A stretch of DNA of 64,000 bases from Fibrobacter succinogenes. Lineage in GTDB: Bacteria; Fibrobacterota; Fibrobacteria; Fibrobacterales; Fibrobacteraceae. Below are positions 1 to 7,984 of the stretch, piece after piece. Made by a program: the position numbers and the translations under genes. Each line of letters starts with the position of its first letter. Within the stretch, counting starts at the first letter, position 1. Under the pieces are notes generated by a model that was given only the letters and a program-made list of their open reading frames with translations, did no database searches and was not told where the DNA came from. Location of the stretch: NCBI GenBank assembly GCA_902791475.1, contig CADAWC010000016.1, forward strand, positions 62,001-126,000, written 5' to 3'.

Positions 1-423
1 GTTCCGATGTTTGCTCTCTGCGCTGTGATTATCTTCTGGAGCAACTTGAACCCCGAAGGTTTCAATATCTTGTGGAACTACTTCAGTTGGAGCAACCAGC
101 TCATGGCCGTTTGCAGCCTCTGCGTGGCAACGGTTTACCTCCGCAGTAAAAAGAAGAACTTCTGGATTGCGCTTATCCCGTGCATGTTCATGACGTTCAT
201 TACGGCTGATTACATCCTCTGGGTGAGCCCGGAAAACCTCAAGGGCGCTCCGCTCGGCTTTGGTCTCGACTACAAGACCGCTCTTGTGATTGCACTCCAT
301 GATGCCGCTATCCTCGGATTCTTCCTCTGCGTTCGCGGCAAGGAGCTTACCAAGATGCCTGGTTTCGATGCCGATGTTTGGAGACCGGAACTGGACGAAG
401 GTAAAATTCCGAAGGCTCAATAA
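1..423 (+). CDS. Carbon starvation protein CstA family, C-terminal part (partial)
   Basis: The reading frame is open at the left edge and ends with TAA at 421-423, so only the last 140 residues are visible. Three hydrophobic segments can be seen, with the stretch FSWSNQLMAVCSLCVATVYL in the first third. CstA proteins have a similar aromatic-rich Y/F-W-x-N-Q segment near their C-terminus. CstA-type proteins are inner-membrane peptide or pyruvate transporters; which substrate applies here cannot be judged from this fragment. The tail after the last membrane segment is hydrophilic and short. No terminator hairpin with a T-run follows; the next structure is the palindrome at 474-505. Confidence 0.72.
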   Translation, partial: VPMFALCAVIIFWSNLNPEGFNILWNYFSWSNQLMAVCSLCVATVYLRSKKKNFWIALIPCMFMTFITADYILWVSPENLKGAPLGFGLDYKTALVIALHDAAILGFFLCVRGKELTKMPGFDADVWRPELDEGKIPKAQ

Positions 424-473
424 ACAAGCGTAACCAGCAAATTCAATCAATGCAAGAACAATCCACAACAAAT

Positions 474-505
474 AAAGGAGATGCCCGATTAAATCGGGCA
501 TGACA
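474..505. repeat. TGTCATGCCC-type palindrome (inverse orientation)
   Basis: This is a perfect hairpin, TGCCCGATT/AATCGGGCA, bounded by AAAGGAGA on the left and TGACA on the right. Read on the minus strand it has the same frame (TGTCATGCCC ... GGGCATCTCCTTT) as the elements at 57943 and 59505. The ATG at 500 of the following helicase gene lies in the right stem. The purine-rich AAAGGAG at 474-480 therefore belongs to the repeat and is too far from that ATG to be a normal ribosome binding site. Confidence 0.7.
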
Positions 506-2650
506 GTTGTTGTGGTCGTCAAAGGCAGCATAAAATCCATCACGTTCCATAGCCAGCAAAATGGCTTTACCGTGATGCGCCTGAACGATACCGAAAGCAA
601 GAAAGTCGTTGTCGTTACAGGGACATTCCCTGCACTACAACCCGGCGAAACGATTGCCGTAGAAGGCGACTGGGGCAGCCACCCGAAATACGGGAAGCAG
701 TTCCAGGCCACTTCTTTTGAATATTTCGCCACAGACGATAACGACATCCTAGCATACTTGGCGAGCGGGCAGTTCCCAGGCGTGGGGCAAAAGATTGCCG
801 AACACATTGTAGAAGCTTTGGGCGATGCAACCGCCGACATTCTCGACAATAATCCGGACAAGTTCCGCGAAGTAAAAATAAAAGGCTTCCCCGCCCGCAA
901 GGTGGAAGCTTTTTTGGCACGTTGGCAAGAAGCGCGTCACAGCCGCGAAACAATGCTGTTCTTGTACAAGCACGAAATTGTCGGCAGTGTGGCGAAGCGC
1001 CTTTGGAACAAGTTCGGGCAAGCAACGATTGAACGCATCACGCAGAACCCGTACATGCTCTGCGAAGAAGTCTGGGGAATCGGATTCTTGAAAGCTGACG
1101 AAATTGCGCAGAAAGTCGGATTCCCGAAAGACAGCCCCGAGCGTTTTCAGGCAGCGTTACTTTACACATTGCAAGAAGCGTCCGTCAGCGACGGGCACGT
1201 ATTTTTGCCCAAGAACGTATTGTTAGAACGCACGTTCCGCAATTTACGTTTGCAACCTGACGACGACGGTCCCATCAACACGCTCCTCGACGAATTCGAA
1301 AAAGCAAGCGAAATTGGTCGCATCAAACGCGAAGGCGACGACTGCTATTTTCCACCGCTTTACAACGCCGAACAGCGAATAGCAGACAACATCAAGCTCC
1401 GTTTGCGCTACAACGAACTGCCAATAGACAACTTTGAAAACAACCTTGCGCAGTGGGAACGCGAACACAAGTTCAGCTTTGACCCAATCCAGAAGCGTGC
1501 TATCCAGATGGCGCTATCGCGAAAGATATCCATCATCACAGGTGGACCAGGTACAGGCAAGACGACAATCCTCAAGGGAATCTTGTACCTTGCACGCCAA
1601 ATGGAAGAATGCGTGAGCCTCACCGCCCCGACGGGGCGCGCCGCCAAGCGCATGGGCGAATGCTGTGGCGAAAAAGCCCGCACCATCCACCGTCTGCTGG
1701 AAGTGGACCCGATTTCGGGTAAATTTCACCGCAATGGCGACAACAAGCTTCAATGCAAGTTGCTTATCGTCGATGAATTCAGTATGGTCGATACGTGGCT
1801 TGCCGCCTCGCTCCTCGAAGCGACGCCACTCAACGCCCGCATTGTACTCGTAGGCGATGCCGACCAGCTCCCCAGCGTGGGAGCAGGCAATGTGCTGAAC
1901 GACTTGTTGCGTTGCCCCAAGATTCCGAGCACCCGCCTTCAGCACATTTTCCGCCAGGCCGGCGGAAACGACATCGCCGACAAAGCATCTAAAATCAATC
2001 AGGGCATTAGCCCCTCGCCCATTGAAGGCACGAACTTTCACTTTTTGCCTTACGAGTCGGCCGATGAAGCTAAAGACATCATCGCCCGCCTCGTCACCCG
2101 CGGCATCAAAGAAAAAATCGACATTGACACGCAAGAGATGCAACTCCTCACGCCGATGCGCAAAGGACCTCTCGGCATTTACGAACTGAACAACTTCTTG
2201 CAAGACCTCCTGAACCCCGGCAAGGAACGCATCAAAATCGCGAGCGGCAACTGGAGTACTGGCGACCGCGTGATGCAAATTCGCAACAACTACGACAAGA
2301 ACGTGTTTAACGGAGACGTCGGCATCATCTACAAAATCGGGAAAGACACGAAAAAAATCACGGTCTTTTACGATGACAAGACTGTCGATTACGAGCCCGA
2401 TGAAGCCGATGAACTTATCCTTGCGTACGCCTGCACCATCCACAAGAGCCAGGGTAGCGAATACCCCGCCGTCATCGTCGTGCTAGATTCAAGCCACAGC
2501 ATCATGCTGCAAAGGAACCTCATCTACACCGCCATCACGCGTGCGAAAGGCCATGTGTGGATTTTGTCTGCACCGGGAGCGTTCTATCAAGCCGTGCGCA
2601 ACAACCGCAGCACAAGACGATATACAAGACTCACCGAGAAGTTGGGTTAG
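500..2650 (+). CDS. recD2: RecD2-like ATP-dependent DNA helicase (superfamily 1)
   Basis: This 716-residue protein has the layout of stand-alone RecD2 helicases: an N-terminal OB-like region (about 1-85), helix-hairpin-helix repeats including FPGVGQKIAE (about 92), then an SF1 motor. Motor motifs visible are Walker A GGPGTGKTT near residue 347, Walker B VDEFSMVD near 424, GDADQLPSVG near 451 and the late motif TIHKSQGSEYPAV near 648. RecD2 proteins are 5'-3' helicases acting in DNA repair without RecB or RecC; neither is present in this window. The annotated ATG sits inside a palindrome with no properly spaced Shine-Dalgarno site, so the true start may be the GTG at 515, which still keeps the conserved VKGSIKSITF start. 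The gene converges on the lipoprotein gene at 2734. Confidence 0.9.
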   Translation: MTVVVVVKGSIKSITFHSQQNGFTVMRLNDTESKKVVVVTGTFPALQPGETIAVEGDWGSHPKYGKQFQATSFEYFATDDNDILAYLASGQFPGVGQKIAEHIVEALGDATADILDNNPDKFREVKIKGFPARKVEAFLARWQEARHSRETMLFLYKHEIVGSVAKRLWNKFGQATIERITQNPYMLCEEVWGIGFLKADEIAQKVGFPKDSPERFQAALLYTLQEASVSDGHVFLPKNVLLERTFRNLRLQPDDDGPINTLLDEFEKASEIGRIKREGDDCYFPPLYNAEQRIADNIKLRLRYNELPIDNFENNLAQWEREHKFSFDPIQKRAIQMALSRKISIITGGPGTGKTTILKGILYLARQMEECVSLTAPTGRAAKRMGECCGEKARTIHRLLEVDPISGKFHRNGDNKLQCKLLIVDEFSMVDTWLAASLLEATPLNARIVLVGDADQLPSVGAGNVLNDLLRCPKIPSTRLQHIFRQAGGNDIADKASKINQGISPSPIEGTNFHFLPYESADEAKDIIARLVTRGIKEKIDIDTQEMQLLTPMRKGPLGIYELNNFLQDLLNPGKERIKIASGNWSTGDRVMQIRNNYDKNVFNGDVGIIYKIGKDTKKITVFYDDKTVDYEPDEADELILAYACTIHKSQGSEYPAVIVVLDSSHSIMLQRNLIYTAITRAKGHVWILSAPGAFYQAVRNNRSTRRYTRLTEKLG

Positions 2651-2704
2651 TTTCGAGATGCGCGGGCATTTCAGCACGAGCATTCGATGATTTTCATCAC
2701 TATT

Positions 2705-2725
2705 GACTAATAACTAATGACTAAC
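2705..2725. repeat. Short ACTAA-unit repeat in intergenic space
   Basis: GACTAATAACTAATGACTAAC is built from repeated ACTAAT/ACTAAC units in the gap between two convergent genes. The same kind of unit recurs at 57998-58027 and, as the complement, at 16862-16919. Function unknown. Confidence 0.5.
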
Positions 2726-2733
2726 GACCAAAT

Positions 2734-4446
2734 TTATTTCGGCCAGTAGTCTGTCGGCTTTTGATTCAAATAAATGAGCCTAGCCCATTCACCGCTTTGC
2801 GCTTTATTCATAAAGTAAAGTTCATCGAGCTTGCCCTTGAGAACGCGGTCAATCTTTCCACTTGACTGCTTGCGTGCGCCAATGACAAACGGCCCATCCG
2901 AGATTCGCTTATCACTAGTCTTGTTGATGCTAACCGAGACTTTTTCGAGCTTGCCATTCCTGTAAATCGCCGTCGAATCACCCGATTTTACCACAGTCAA
3001 GTGAACCCATTGCTTGTAATCTATTTCTGGAGCCGTTGCAATATTTGCTGTATACCAATGATCCGGATTCGTCTCGTCCATTTCCTTGAACATCCAGCTT
3101 GAGCTATCGCTATCGCGAGCCTGGTACTTGAAATGGTATTCCGATTCAGACTTGCCCCAGATGAAACGCGATGTCGATGTGTCTTCGACATTCACCCAGA
3201 ACGACGCCGTAAAACGAGAAGTATCCGTCAGTGCAAAGGCGCGGTCATCGGCCGTCCCCCCAACTTCAATAACAGAAGATTTCCCGTTAAAGACAAACGC
3301 GCCGCCAATAATTCCATCACCCGTAGTAACATCCGTTACACGTCCCTTGAACGAATTATCGCCCGCCGTAACGACGCTAGAATCCAGGAATTCCCGTTCA
3401 TCAAAATTCCAGGCCGCCACAAAGCCATCCGTGAAAGAGAACGGGTCTACGGAGTTCGCAGCACCTGAGCGCGCCCCATTCCAAGCGAAAACGAGCTTTT
3501 GCATTTCGCGTTGCGGATAAAGCGTCGACAAACGAACCCACAGTCCTGTCGGAACAGAATCCCTGTCATAAACGACCTTGAAAGTCGCCCAATCCGAAGC
3601 CGGTTCCAAATAAACTTTCATCGCAAAAATATTTTTGACAAGCGATTCATGGTCATCCGCATTCAGGTCGCTCAAACGAATATACAGCGGGAATCCCTCG
3701 ATAGTGTCATGCAGGTCAATACCCGAAGCAGCCGTGTTGAGCGGGATTTCCAAAATGTGGAGCGATTCATCGTAGAAAAATTCCTGAACGGCATCCGTAT
3801 TTTCAACAAGAACAGCCTTGATGCTATTGGCCCCCTCCGAAGTACTCACTTGTACCGAATCATAGTACGATGCCGGCACACCGGTAAAAGTCGCATACTT
3901 TCCCGCTTCATCCTCCGCAATCTTCGCAGTTGCCTTGTATGTCGAACCGACAATAGAAACACTCGCCAACGAGTCCTTGGAGTCTTGCAAATAAATCTTG
4001 ATATCGTGACTTTGATCCAATCCCAAACTGATAGTTTGCGCAGCATCCGTCGCAATTTTCAGGCCCGACTCACGAAGCGCAAAAGACCCGCCATCCGACA
4101 TTTCATAAAACGCTTCCAAGTTGTAAACGCCATCAGGCAAGTTATCAAATGCAAAATGCCCTGCCGAATCCGCAGTCGTCGCATAGTACGATGTGCTATC
4201 TTCTTTTGCAGGGTCGTAATCCATCGGCACGCAGTAAACTCGAGCAAACGCCGCAGTTTTCGCAACACCTTGCGAACCGTCCACAAACGCAAGCGTCCCC
4301 ATCAATTCCGGGGAACCGACTTCAGAGCTGTTCCCACCCGCCACCTTATTGTCGGAGCAAGATACGAGGAAAACCATTGCAAGCAACGCCTGCAACGCGA
4401 ACAATGCAGAAACCGCCGATTTAGCCAATCGAGTATTTCGTTTCAT
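2734..4446 (-). CDS. Lipoprotein with carboxypeptidase-regulatory-like, DUF2341-like and LamG-like domains
   Basis: The 570-residue protein begins with a lipoprotein signal peptide ending in FLVSC, with the lipidated cysteine at residue 30. Residues about 48-125 look like a carboxypeptidase-regulatory-like beta-sandwich (DSAGHFAFDNLPDGVYNLEA). A middle segment (about 255-335) has the LWVRL...KLVFAWNG pattern of DUF2341 domains. The last 220 residues form a LamG/concanavalin-like jelly roll (FTASFWVNVED; WVHLTVVKSGDSTAIYRNGK; GKLDELYFMNKA). LamG folds commonly bind sugars or matrix polymers, so a surface role is plausible, but no ligand can be assigned. It lies 7 bp behind the TIGR02147 gene at 4454-5341 on the same strand, so the two probably share one transcript. 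The same gene order recurs at 55585-57893. Confidence 0.85.
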   Translation of the reverse strand: MKRNTRLAKSAVSALFALQALLAMVFLVSCSDNKVAGGNSSEVGSPELMGTLAFVDGSQGVAKTAAFARVYCVPMDYDPAKEDSTSYYATTADSAGHFAFDNLPDGVYNLEAFYEMSDGGSFALRESGLKIATDAAQTISLGLDQSHDIKIYLQDSKDSLASVSIVGSTYKATAKIAEDEAGKYATFTGVPASYYDSVQVSTSEGANSIKAVLVENTDAVQEFFYDESLHILEIPLNTAASGIDLHDTIEGFPLYIRLSDLNADDHESLVKNIFAMKVYLEPASDWATFKVVYDRDSVPTGLWVRLSTLYPQREMQKLVFAWNGARSGAANSVDPFSFTDGFVAAWNFDEREFLDSSVVTAGDNSFKGRVTDVTTGDGIIGGAFVFNGKSSVIEVGGTADDRAFALTDTSRFTASFWVNVEDTSTSRFIWGKSESEYHFKYQARDSDSSSWMFKEMDETNPDHWYTANIATAPEIDYKQWVHLTVVKSGDSTAIYRNGKLEKVSVSINKTSDKRISDGPFVIGARKQSSGKIDRVLKGKLDELYFMNKAQSGEWARLIYLNQKPTDYWPK

Positions 4447-4453
4447 TGCATCC

Positions 4454-5341
4454 TCACTTGGACAACGGGAAAATCTGGATATTCATCTGGAAAACGCGGC
4501 CACCGTCCTCGTCCTCATTAGCAATCATAGAAATTTTTTTGCGGAACTCATTGATACACTTGACAATTTTCTTGTAAGATGCCTCCGAAATGCCAAGCGT
4601 CACACTGCTGAGGTTACGTTCGCTGCCAGGAATCGTCGAAATGGACTCCTTCGCCAAATCAATAAATTCCTTGTGGTAATTGATAAACGCCTGCTGGATG
4701 ACCTTGTCACCCGTGCTAATCGCCGGATTGTTCAAAACCCAGTTGCCCTTGGCGTCCTTCTTGATTAGCCCAACACGTTCCAGCAAATCCACCGCCTGCC
4801 GCGCCTGCTCTCCAGAAATCGGCGGCATCAAGCGCGCCCCGAGAGCATCGTAGTCACCATCAAAACCAATCATCCCGATAATCGAGCGGATCGCGGAATA
4901 GTACCAGTGCGAATAAACTTCATACTGGTATGCGCGGGTCAAAAGCATCTGCTGCGTGAAACGGTAAGTCGCCGTGATTTCTTCCATGCGCTTCTTGTAG
5001 TTTTCACGCTCATCACCGTTGGACGCCTGGCAGAACAGCACCATCGCCTCGAAATATGCAGCCTCGCTTTCATCGAATTGCAAGCCGGCGACAATCTTTG
5101 CAATACTTGCCGGAGTGAGGCTCTTTTCACCCTTCATCACACGCGAAATAAAATCCTTGGACGAAAATCCAAGCTTGTCCGAGAAACTCCGCAGCGAATA
5201 ACGACGGTTCAAGGCTTGCGCACACTCAAAATAATGCCGCAAATAAGCGCGGTAATCATCAAATTCAAAAACCGACATGCGCTTCGGAGGGATTGAACCG
5301 AGACGCTCTTCAGACTGCAATTTTTCTGCACTGGATTTCAT
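4454..5341 (-). CDS. TIGR02147/DUF4423-type putative transcriptional regulator
   Basis: A 295-residue protein of a family I know mainly as a Fibrobacter paralogous set. Residues about 22-90 contain a helix-turn-helix-like stretch (RSFSDKLGFSSKDFISRVMKG, then LTPASIAKIV), followed by the family core with YEVYSHWYYSAIRS and a second winged-helix-like segment (QARQAVDLLERVGLIKKD). The C-terminus has the family signature SSVTLGISEASYKKI...FRKKI. DNA binding is inferred from the HTH pattern. No Shine-Dalgarno site precedes the ATG; a TATATT box lies 8 nt upstream, so the message may be leaderless. A second start, MSVFEF, is 21 codons downstream. It is the probable first gene of a two-gene operon with the lipoprotein. 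Confidence 0.85.
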   Translation of the reverse strand: MKSSAEKLQSEERLGSIPPKRMSVFEFDDYRAYLRHYFECAQALNRRYSLRSFSDKLGFSSKDFISRVMKGEKSLTPASIAKIVAGLQFDESEAAYFEAMVLFCQASNGDERENYKKRMEEITATYRFTQQMLLTRAYQYEVYSHWYYSAIRSIIGMIGFDGDYDALGARLMPPISGEQARQAVDLLERVGLIKKDAKGNWVLNNPAISTGDKVIQQAFINYHKEFIDLAKESISTIPGSERNLSSVTLGISEASYKKIVKCINEFRKKISMIANEDEDGGRVFQMNIQIFPLSK

Positions 5342-5383
5342 ACTCTAAAAATATATTGTAAAGCCGATATTCGGTAAAAATGC
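5342..5383 (-). promoter_or_regulatory. Putative promoter of the TIGR02147-lipoprotein operon
   Basis: On the minus strand TATATT (5355-5350) is separated from the ATG at 5341 by 8 nt, with an overlapping TACAAT at 5360-5355. Slightly further upstream is the palindrome CCGAATATCGG (5364-5374), which could be an operator. No convincing -35 hexamer is visible, so activator dependence is possible. Confidence 0.4.
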
Positions 5384-5582
5384 CCTAAAAACAGCCTCAA
5401 AATCGTTGTCTACCGAGGACGCTTTGTTCCCACGACACCTGTTTTCCCTCGACATTTAGGGCACACACATCTATCTTTATAAAAAAAGGAATTTTGCTCT
5501 GGCATCGGATTGAGCTATAAAAGCCCCACACCAAAACAAGCTCTAGCGGTGCTACGAGAACAGGTCCATCTCTCAAACACGC

Positions 5583-5606
5583 AGGGAACGACTCAGGTCG
5601 TTCCCT
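5583..5606. terminator. Hairpin just downstream of the SGNH esterase gene
   Basis: GGGAACGAC and GTCGTTCCC form a perfect 9-bp stem with a short loop, 8 bp past the stop codon of the gene at 5615. The T-rich side (TTTTCAGTTTT) is on the plus strand, so as a minus-strand terminator it lacks a strong U-tract; it may instead protect the 3' end. Between here and 5384 I see no gene. Confidence 0.45.
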
Positions 5607-5614
5607 TTTCAGTT

Positions 5615-6661
5615 TTAGCGTTTGATGTAGACTTTCTGGTGCGAAGAGCCGCGAGCGTTCAGAGCACGCCCCTGAGCATCAAAGTGGTGCACCGATTTAG
5701 CCATGTTCGCAGCTCCCGCCGAATTTTTGCGAGCTACTCGAGCACCCGGCTTCAAGGCAGTCGTCTTTTCGACTTTCAAAGGCGCAGTCACAATCCGCGA
5801 AAGCGTCCTTTCGTCCACCTTCACAGAAACCTTGTACTCGCCATCACCCGAAATAGCAAGCGTTTCAAGCGTTTCGCCATCAAGCAGTTTCCCGTCTTTG
5901 TACCACTGGTAACCAAAACCCTTCGGAGCCTTGAGCATCGAGCCGTCTTGCGTTACACGCAACGTATCCATCTGCAAATGGGCATACACAATTTCTGCCA
6001 AGTGCTTTGCGCCCTCGACAGACGGATGTACCATATCTTCCAAATACCAGCTCGGATTTTCAAGGGCGCTAAAACGAGAATGCAAGTCAATCACGTTCAC
6101 ACCTTTTTCGAGCCCAGCCCGCAAAATTGCCGGATTCACACGATTCACGACCGCCGTATCAAGAATATTCCATTCTACGTTGTTCACATAAGGTGCCAAG
6201 CAAATAAAGACATGCGGTTTCGATTTCACCTGGAACGTGTCAATCAACGCCTCAAAATCCGCCGTAATCGCAGAGTCCACCGCAGCATCCTGCGCCGGAG
6301 TATTCCAAGTCGTGTACGATTTCGAATCGTTCGTACCCAACTCGATGATAACCGTATCCGCAGCAAATTCAATCGCCGGCGCAAAGCGGTAACCCTTCCA
6401 GTACGAAGCCTGATCATCCTTGCGAACAGTAAGCCCGCTCACGCCAAAATTCTCGACCGTATCGTTCGGTGCATTTTCGCGCAGCATTCCCTGCAAATGA
6501 TGCGGATAACTCGTCTGGTCCGGCCAGGACTCAATCCCGTAACCATACGTAATGCTATTGCCAACGCAAGCGACCTTACCCGCCGCAAACGCCGATGCCA
6601 CCATAGCTGACGACACAGCAGCCGCAGCCAAAACTATCTTCCCAAACATATTCATAACCAT
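5615..6661 (-). CDS. Secreted SGNH/GDSL-family esterase with Ig-like domain and sorting-type tail
   Basis: The protein starts with a cleavable signal peptide ending ASAFAA (about residue 27). SGNH blocks follow in order: block I CVGNSITYG with nucleophile Ser36, block II glycine in NFGVSG, block III GTND (Asn111) and block V DMVHP with Asp209 and His212. Residues about 240-290 look Ig-like (YQWYKDGKLLDG). The C-terminus, FDAQGRALNARGSS..VYIKR, resembles type IX-like sorting tails seen on exported Fibrobacter proteins; that is an inference. SGNH proteins of this form deacetylate polysaccharides or cleave lipids, and the substrate here is unknown. The first ATG is preferred because a TATATT box lies exactly 6 nt before it. 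The gene starts 39 bp beyond the small gene at 6701-6886. Confidence 0.85.
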   Translation of the reverse strand: MVMNMFGKIVLAAAAVSSAMVASAFAAGKVACVGNSITYGYGIESWPDQTSYPHHLQGMLRENAPNDTVENFGVSGLTVRKDDQASYWKGYRFAPAIEFAADTVIIELGTNDSKSYTTWNTPAQDAAVDSAITADFEALIDTFQVKSKPHVFICLAPYVNNVEWNILDTAVVNRVNPAILRAGLEKGVNVIDLHSRFSALENPSWYLEDMVHPSVEGAKHLAEIVYAHLQMDTLRVTQDGSMLKAPKGFGYQWYKDGKLLDGETLETLAISGDGEYKVSVKVDERTLSRIVTAPLKVEKTTALKPGARVARKNSAGAANMAKSVHHFDAQGRALNARGSSHQKVYIKR

Positions 6662-6673
6662 GTGATAAATATA
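6662..6673 (-). promoter_or_regulatory. TATATT box 6 nt before the SGNH start codon
   Basis: Minus-strand TATATT (6673-6668), six bases (TATCAC), then ATG at 6661. No Shine-Dalgarno sequence is present. This spacing is what a leaderless transcript would have. It is one of seven similar arrangements in the window. Confidence 0.45.
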
Positions 6674-6700
6674 ATCAAGAAAGAGGGATGACGAGATAAA

Positions 6701-6886
6701 TTACAACCGGAATTGGTCTATTTCTTCCTTTGTCAATTCGCACATCGGCTTTCCAACTCTTTCTGCATAACGAGACAACTCCAACAAGTTCACATGCATT
6801 GAAGGAGCATCTTTGTACGGATCAGGAGTGGCCCTATACGCCTCCATGGATTCCGCCAGAATGACAGGCCCTTTAGTTCCATTCAT
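6701..6886 (-). CDS. Small protein of unknown function, partner of the GNAT-like gene
   Basis: A 61-residue hydrophilic protein. Its second half, LLELSRYAERVGKPMCELTK, is predicted helical and reads like a compact helical peptide. It overlaps the 3' end of the upstream gene (6873-7430) by 14 bp, which implies translational coupling and a shared function. I do not recognise the family with certainty. The pairing of an about 185-residue GNAT-like protein with a 61-residue helical partner recalls toxin-antitoxin pairs, although here the small gene is second. Confidence 0.65.
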   Translation of the reverse strand: MNGTKGPVILAESMEAYRATPDPYKDAPSMHVNLLELSRYAERVGKPMCELTKEEIDQFRL

Positions 6887-7430
6887 AGGTGTAAGTCTCC
6901 AAAAGATGTTTAGCCGCGTTTTCGTTCACGAAAAATTGGTATTCGTGCAAAGCCCCTAAAAATATGGCTCCTAATACTTCAATATAGTGATTAAGTAGCT
7001 CTCTGTTAAGGGCAAAGCCGTGAATTGCGCCTTGATATCCCCACTGAATTGATTTATCAGCAGCAATAGCAAATAGATGTCCTCCTACCCCAATGTATTT
7101 TTGCGATCCACACAATCGCTTATTATTACGAGGAGCAGTACAAGCCCAATGGATAAATGCAGCCACGGAATTCTTGTCATTTTTTACTCCGATAAGACCC
7201 TGAATTTCGTTATTTTCCTTTAGCGCTAAAGCAAAGACCTCAATATTATCGGGAATTTCAATCCAATTGATTCCCCAACCGTTCTTTTCGTTGAATTTTT
7301 TCAGGAATGAACGACTTTCGATTTTAAATACAACCGTTTCCTTGATTTCGCCAGTTTCGGTATCCTTGAGACAAGGAACAATTTCATCAAGCCAAATGCC
7401 GACGCCACCATTCTTCACATCATTCTTCAT
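6873..7430 (-). CDS. GNAT-like acyltransferase-fold protein, function unknown
   Basis: I start the gene at the ATG at 7430 (MKNDVKNGG) because GGAGGAG lies just upstream at suitable spacing; a longer frame reaches 7493 but has no such site. The 185-residue product shows a GNAT-like order: IQGLIGVKND as a central strand, GVGGHLFAIAADKS at the acetyl-CoA pyrophosphate-loop position, then GAIHGFALNRELLNHYIEVLGA, resembling the family's late 'A.N..a...Y...G' segment. The assignment rests on pattern only. It overlaps the 61-residue gene downstream, and low local GC suggests accessory DNA. Confidence 0.6.
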   Translation of the reverse strand: MKNDVKNGGVGIWLDEIVPCLKDTETGEIKETVVFKIESRSFLKKFNEKNGWGINWIEIPDNIEVFALALKENNEIQGLIGVKNDKNSVAAFIHWACTAPRNNKRLCGSQKYIGVGGHLFAIAADKSIQWGYQGAIHGFALNRELLNHYIEVLGAIFLGALHEYQFFVNENAAKHLLETYTYEWN

Positions 7431-7439
7431 TTTTAACTC

Positions 7440-7472
7440 CTCCCCGCAGACATGCTGAAAACAGCGGGGCTT
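7440..7472 (-). promoter_or_regulatory. 5' leader hairpin abutting the ribosome binding site
   Basis: On the minus strand CCCCGC ... GCGGGG pair around a loop of about 16 nt, and the right arm runs directly into the GGAGGAG ribosome binding site of the gene starting at 7430. This could attenuate translation or be the remnant of a terminator. Confidence 0.35.
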
Positions 7473-7493
7473 TTGTTGTTTATAGAGCAACAC

Positions 7494-7702
7494 ATTTGCT
7501 CATCCGTACACTAAATATAGACTATCGGAAAACTATCGTCAAGAGGGTTGTACATTTTTGCCGAGCAATTTTACATTCGCACCATATCGAAAAACTCCAC
7601 CAGCATGGTAGAGAATTTGCAATCGAAAATTTCGACCGCAAAACCAAAGACAAAGCCAAAAAAGCGAAGACCCACCGTGGTACGCATAGAAATCATTTCT
7701 TT
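7494..7702. other. Low-GC stretch without a convincing gene
   Basis: Open frames exist on both strands (for example 7496-7819 plus and 7539-7724 minus), but their products are rich in F, K and H without recognisable motifs, and none has a ribosome binding site. I see no supportable feature. Confidence 0.4.
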
Positions 7703-7927
7703 TTACAGAAAAAAATTCGCCCAATAAGGATTTTCTTTGTCAAACAAGGCTTTTTCTTCGTTGGTGAAGTTCTGGGGATAATCGCCAAAAAGAAACAGAA
7801 TTTTTTTCTTGTCGAATGATACAGCAAAGAAACCTCGGTAATCGACATAATCGACCCACCAGATTTTATCATCCTCATGTTCCTTGTAAAATTCAATCCT
7901 TCTTGTTTCATTCTCAACCGTAATCAT
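7703..7927 (-). CDS. Small hypothetical protein (74 residues)
   Basis: A hydrophilic protein with alternating aromatic and acidic residues (DKIWWVDYVDYRGFFAVSFD, then FGDYPQNFTNEEKALFD) that reads like a folded beta-rich immunity-type or regulatory protein. GAGGTGATG lies 10-18 nt before the ATG, a little far for a ribosome binding site. I do not recognise a family. It is probably cotranscribed with the small membrane-protein genes at 7985-8581. Confidence 0.5.
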   Translation of the reverse strand: MITVENETRRIEFYKEHEDDKIWWVDYVDYRGFFAVSFDKKKILFLFGDYPQNFTNEEKALFDKENPYWANFFL

Positions 7928-7984
7928 AATTAAACTTCATCACCTCACAAAAAAACACAAGAATTACCAAATCAACCTTTTAGA

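Noticed and set aside
3499-4521. A 340-codon plus-strand frame over the LamG lipoprotein and regulator genes
   Set aside because: The product is arginine- and isoleucine-rich without domains and crosses two real genes; it is an antisense shadow.
7539-7724. 61-residue minus-strand frame following the 74-residue gene
   Set aside because: No ribosome binding site and an aromatic-rich, unstructured composition; probably read-through noise of AT-rich DNA.
7496-7819. Possible 107-residue plus-strand gene in the low-GC patch
   Set aside because: Lysine/phenylalanine/histidine-rich without motif or ribosome binding site; it also overlaps the better supported minus-strand gene at 7703-7927.
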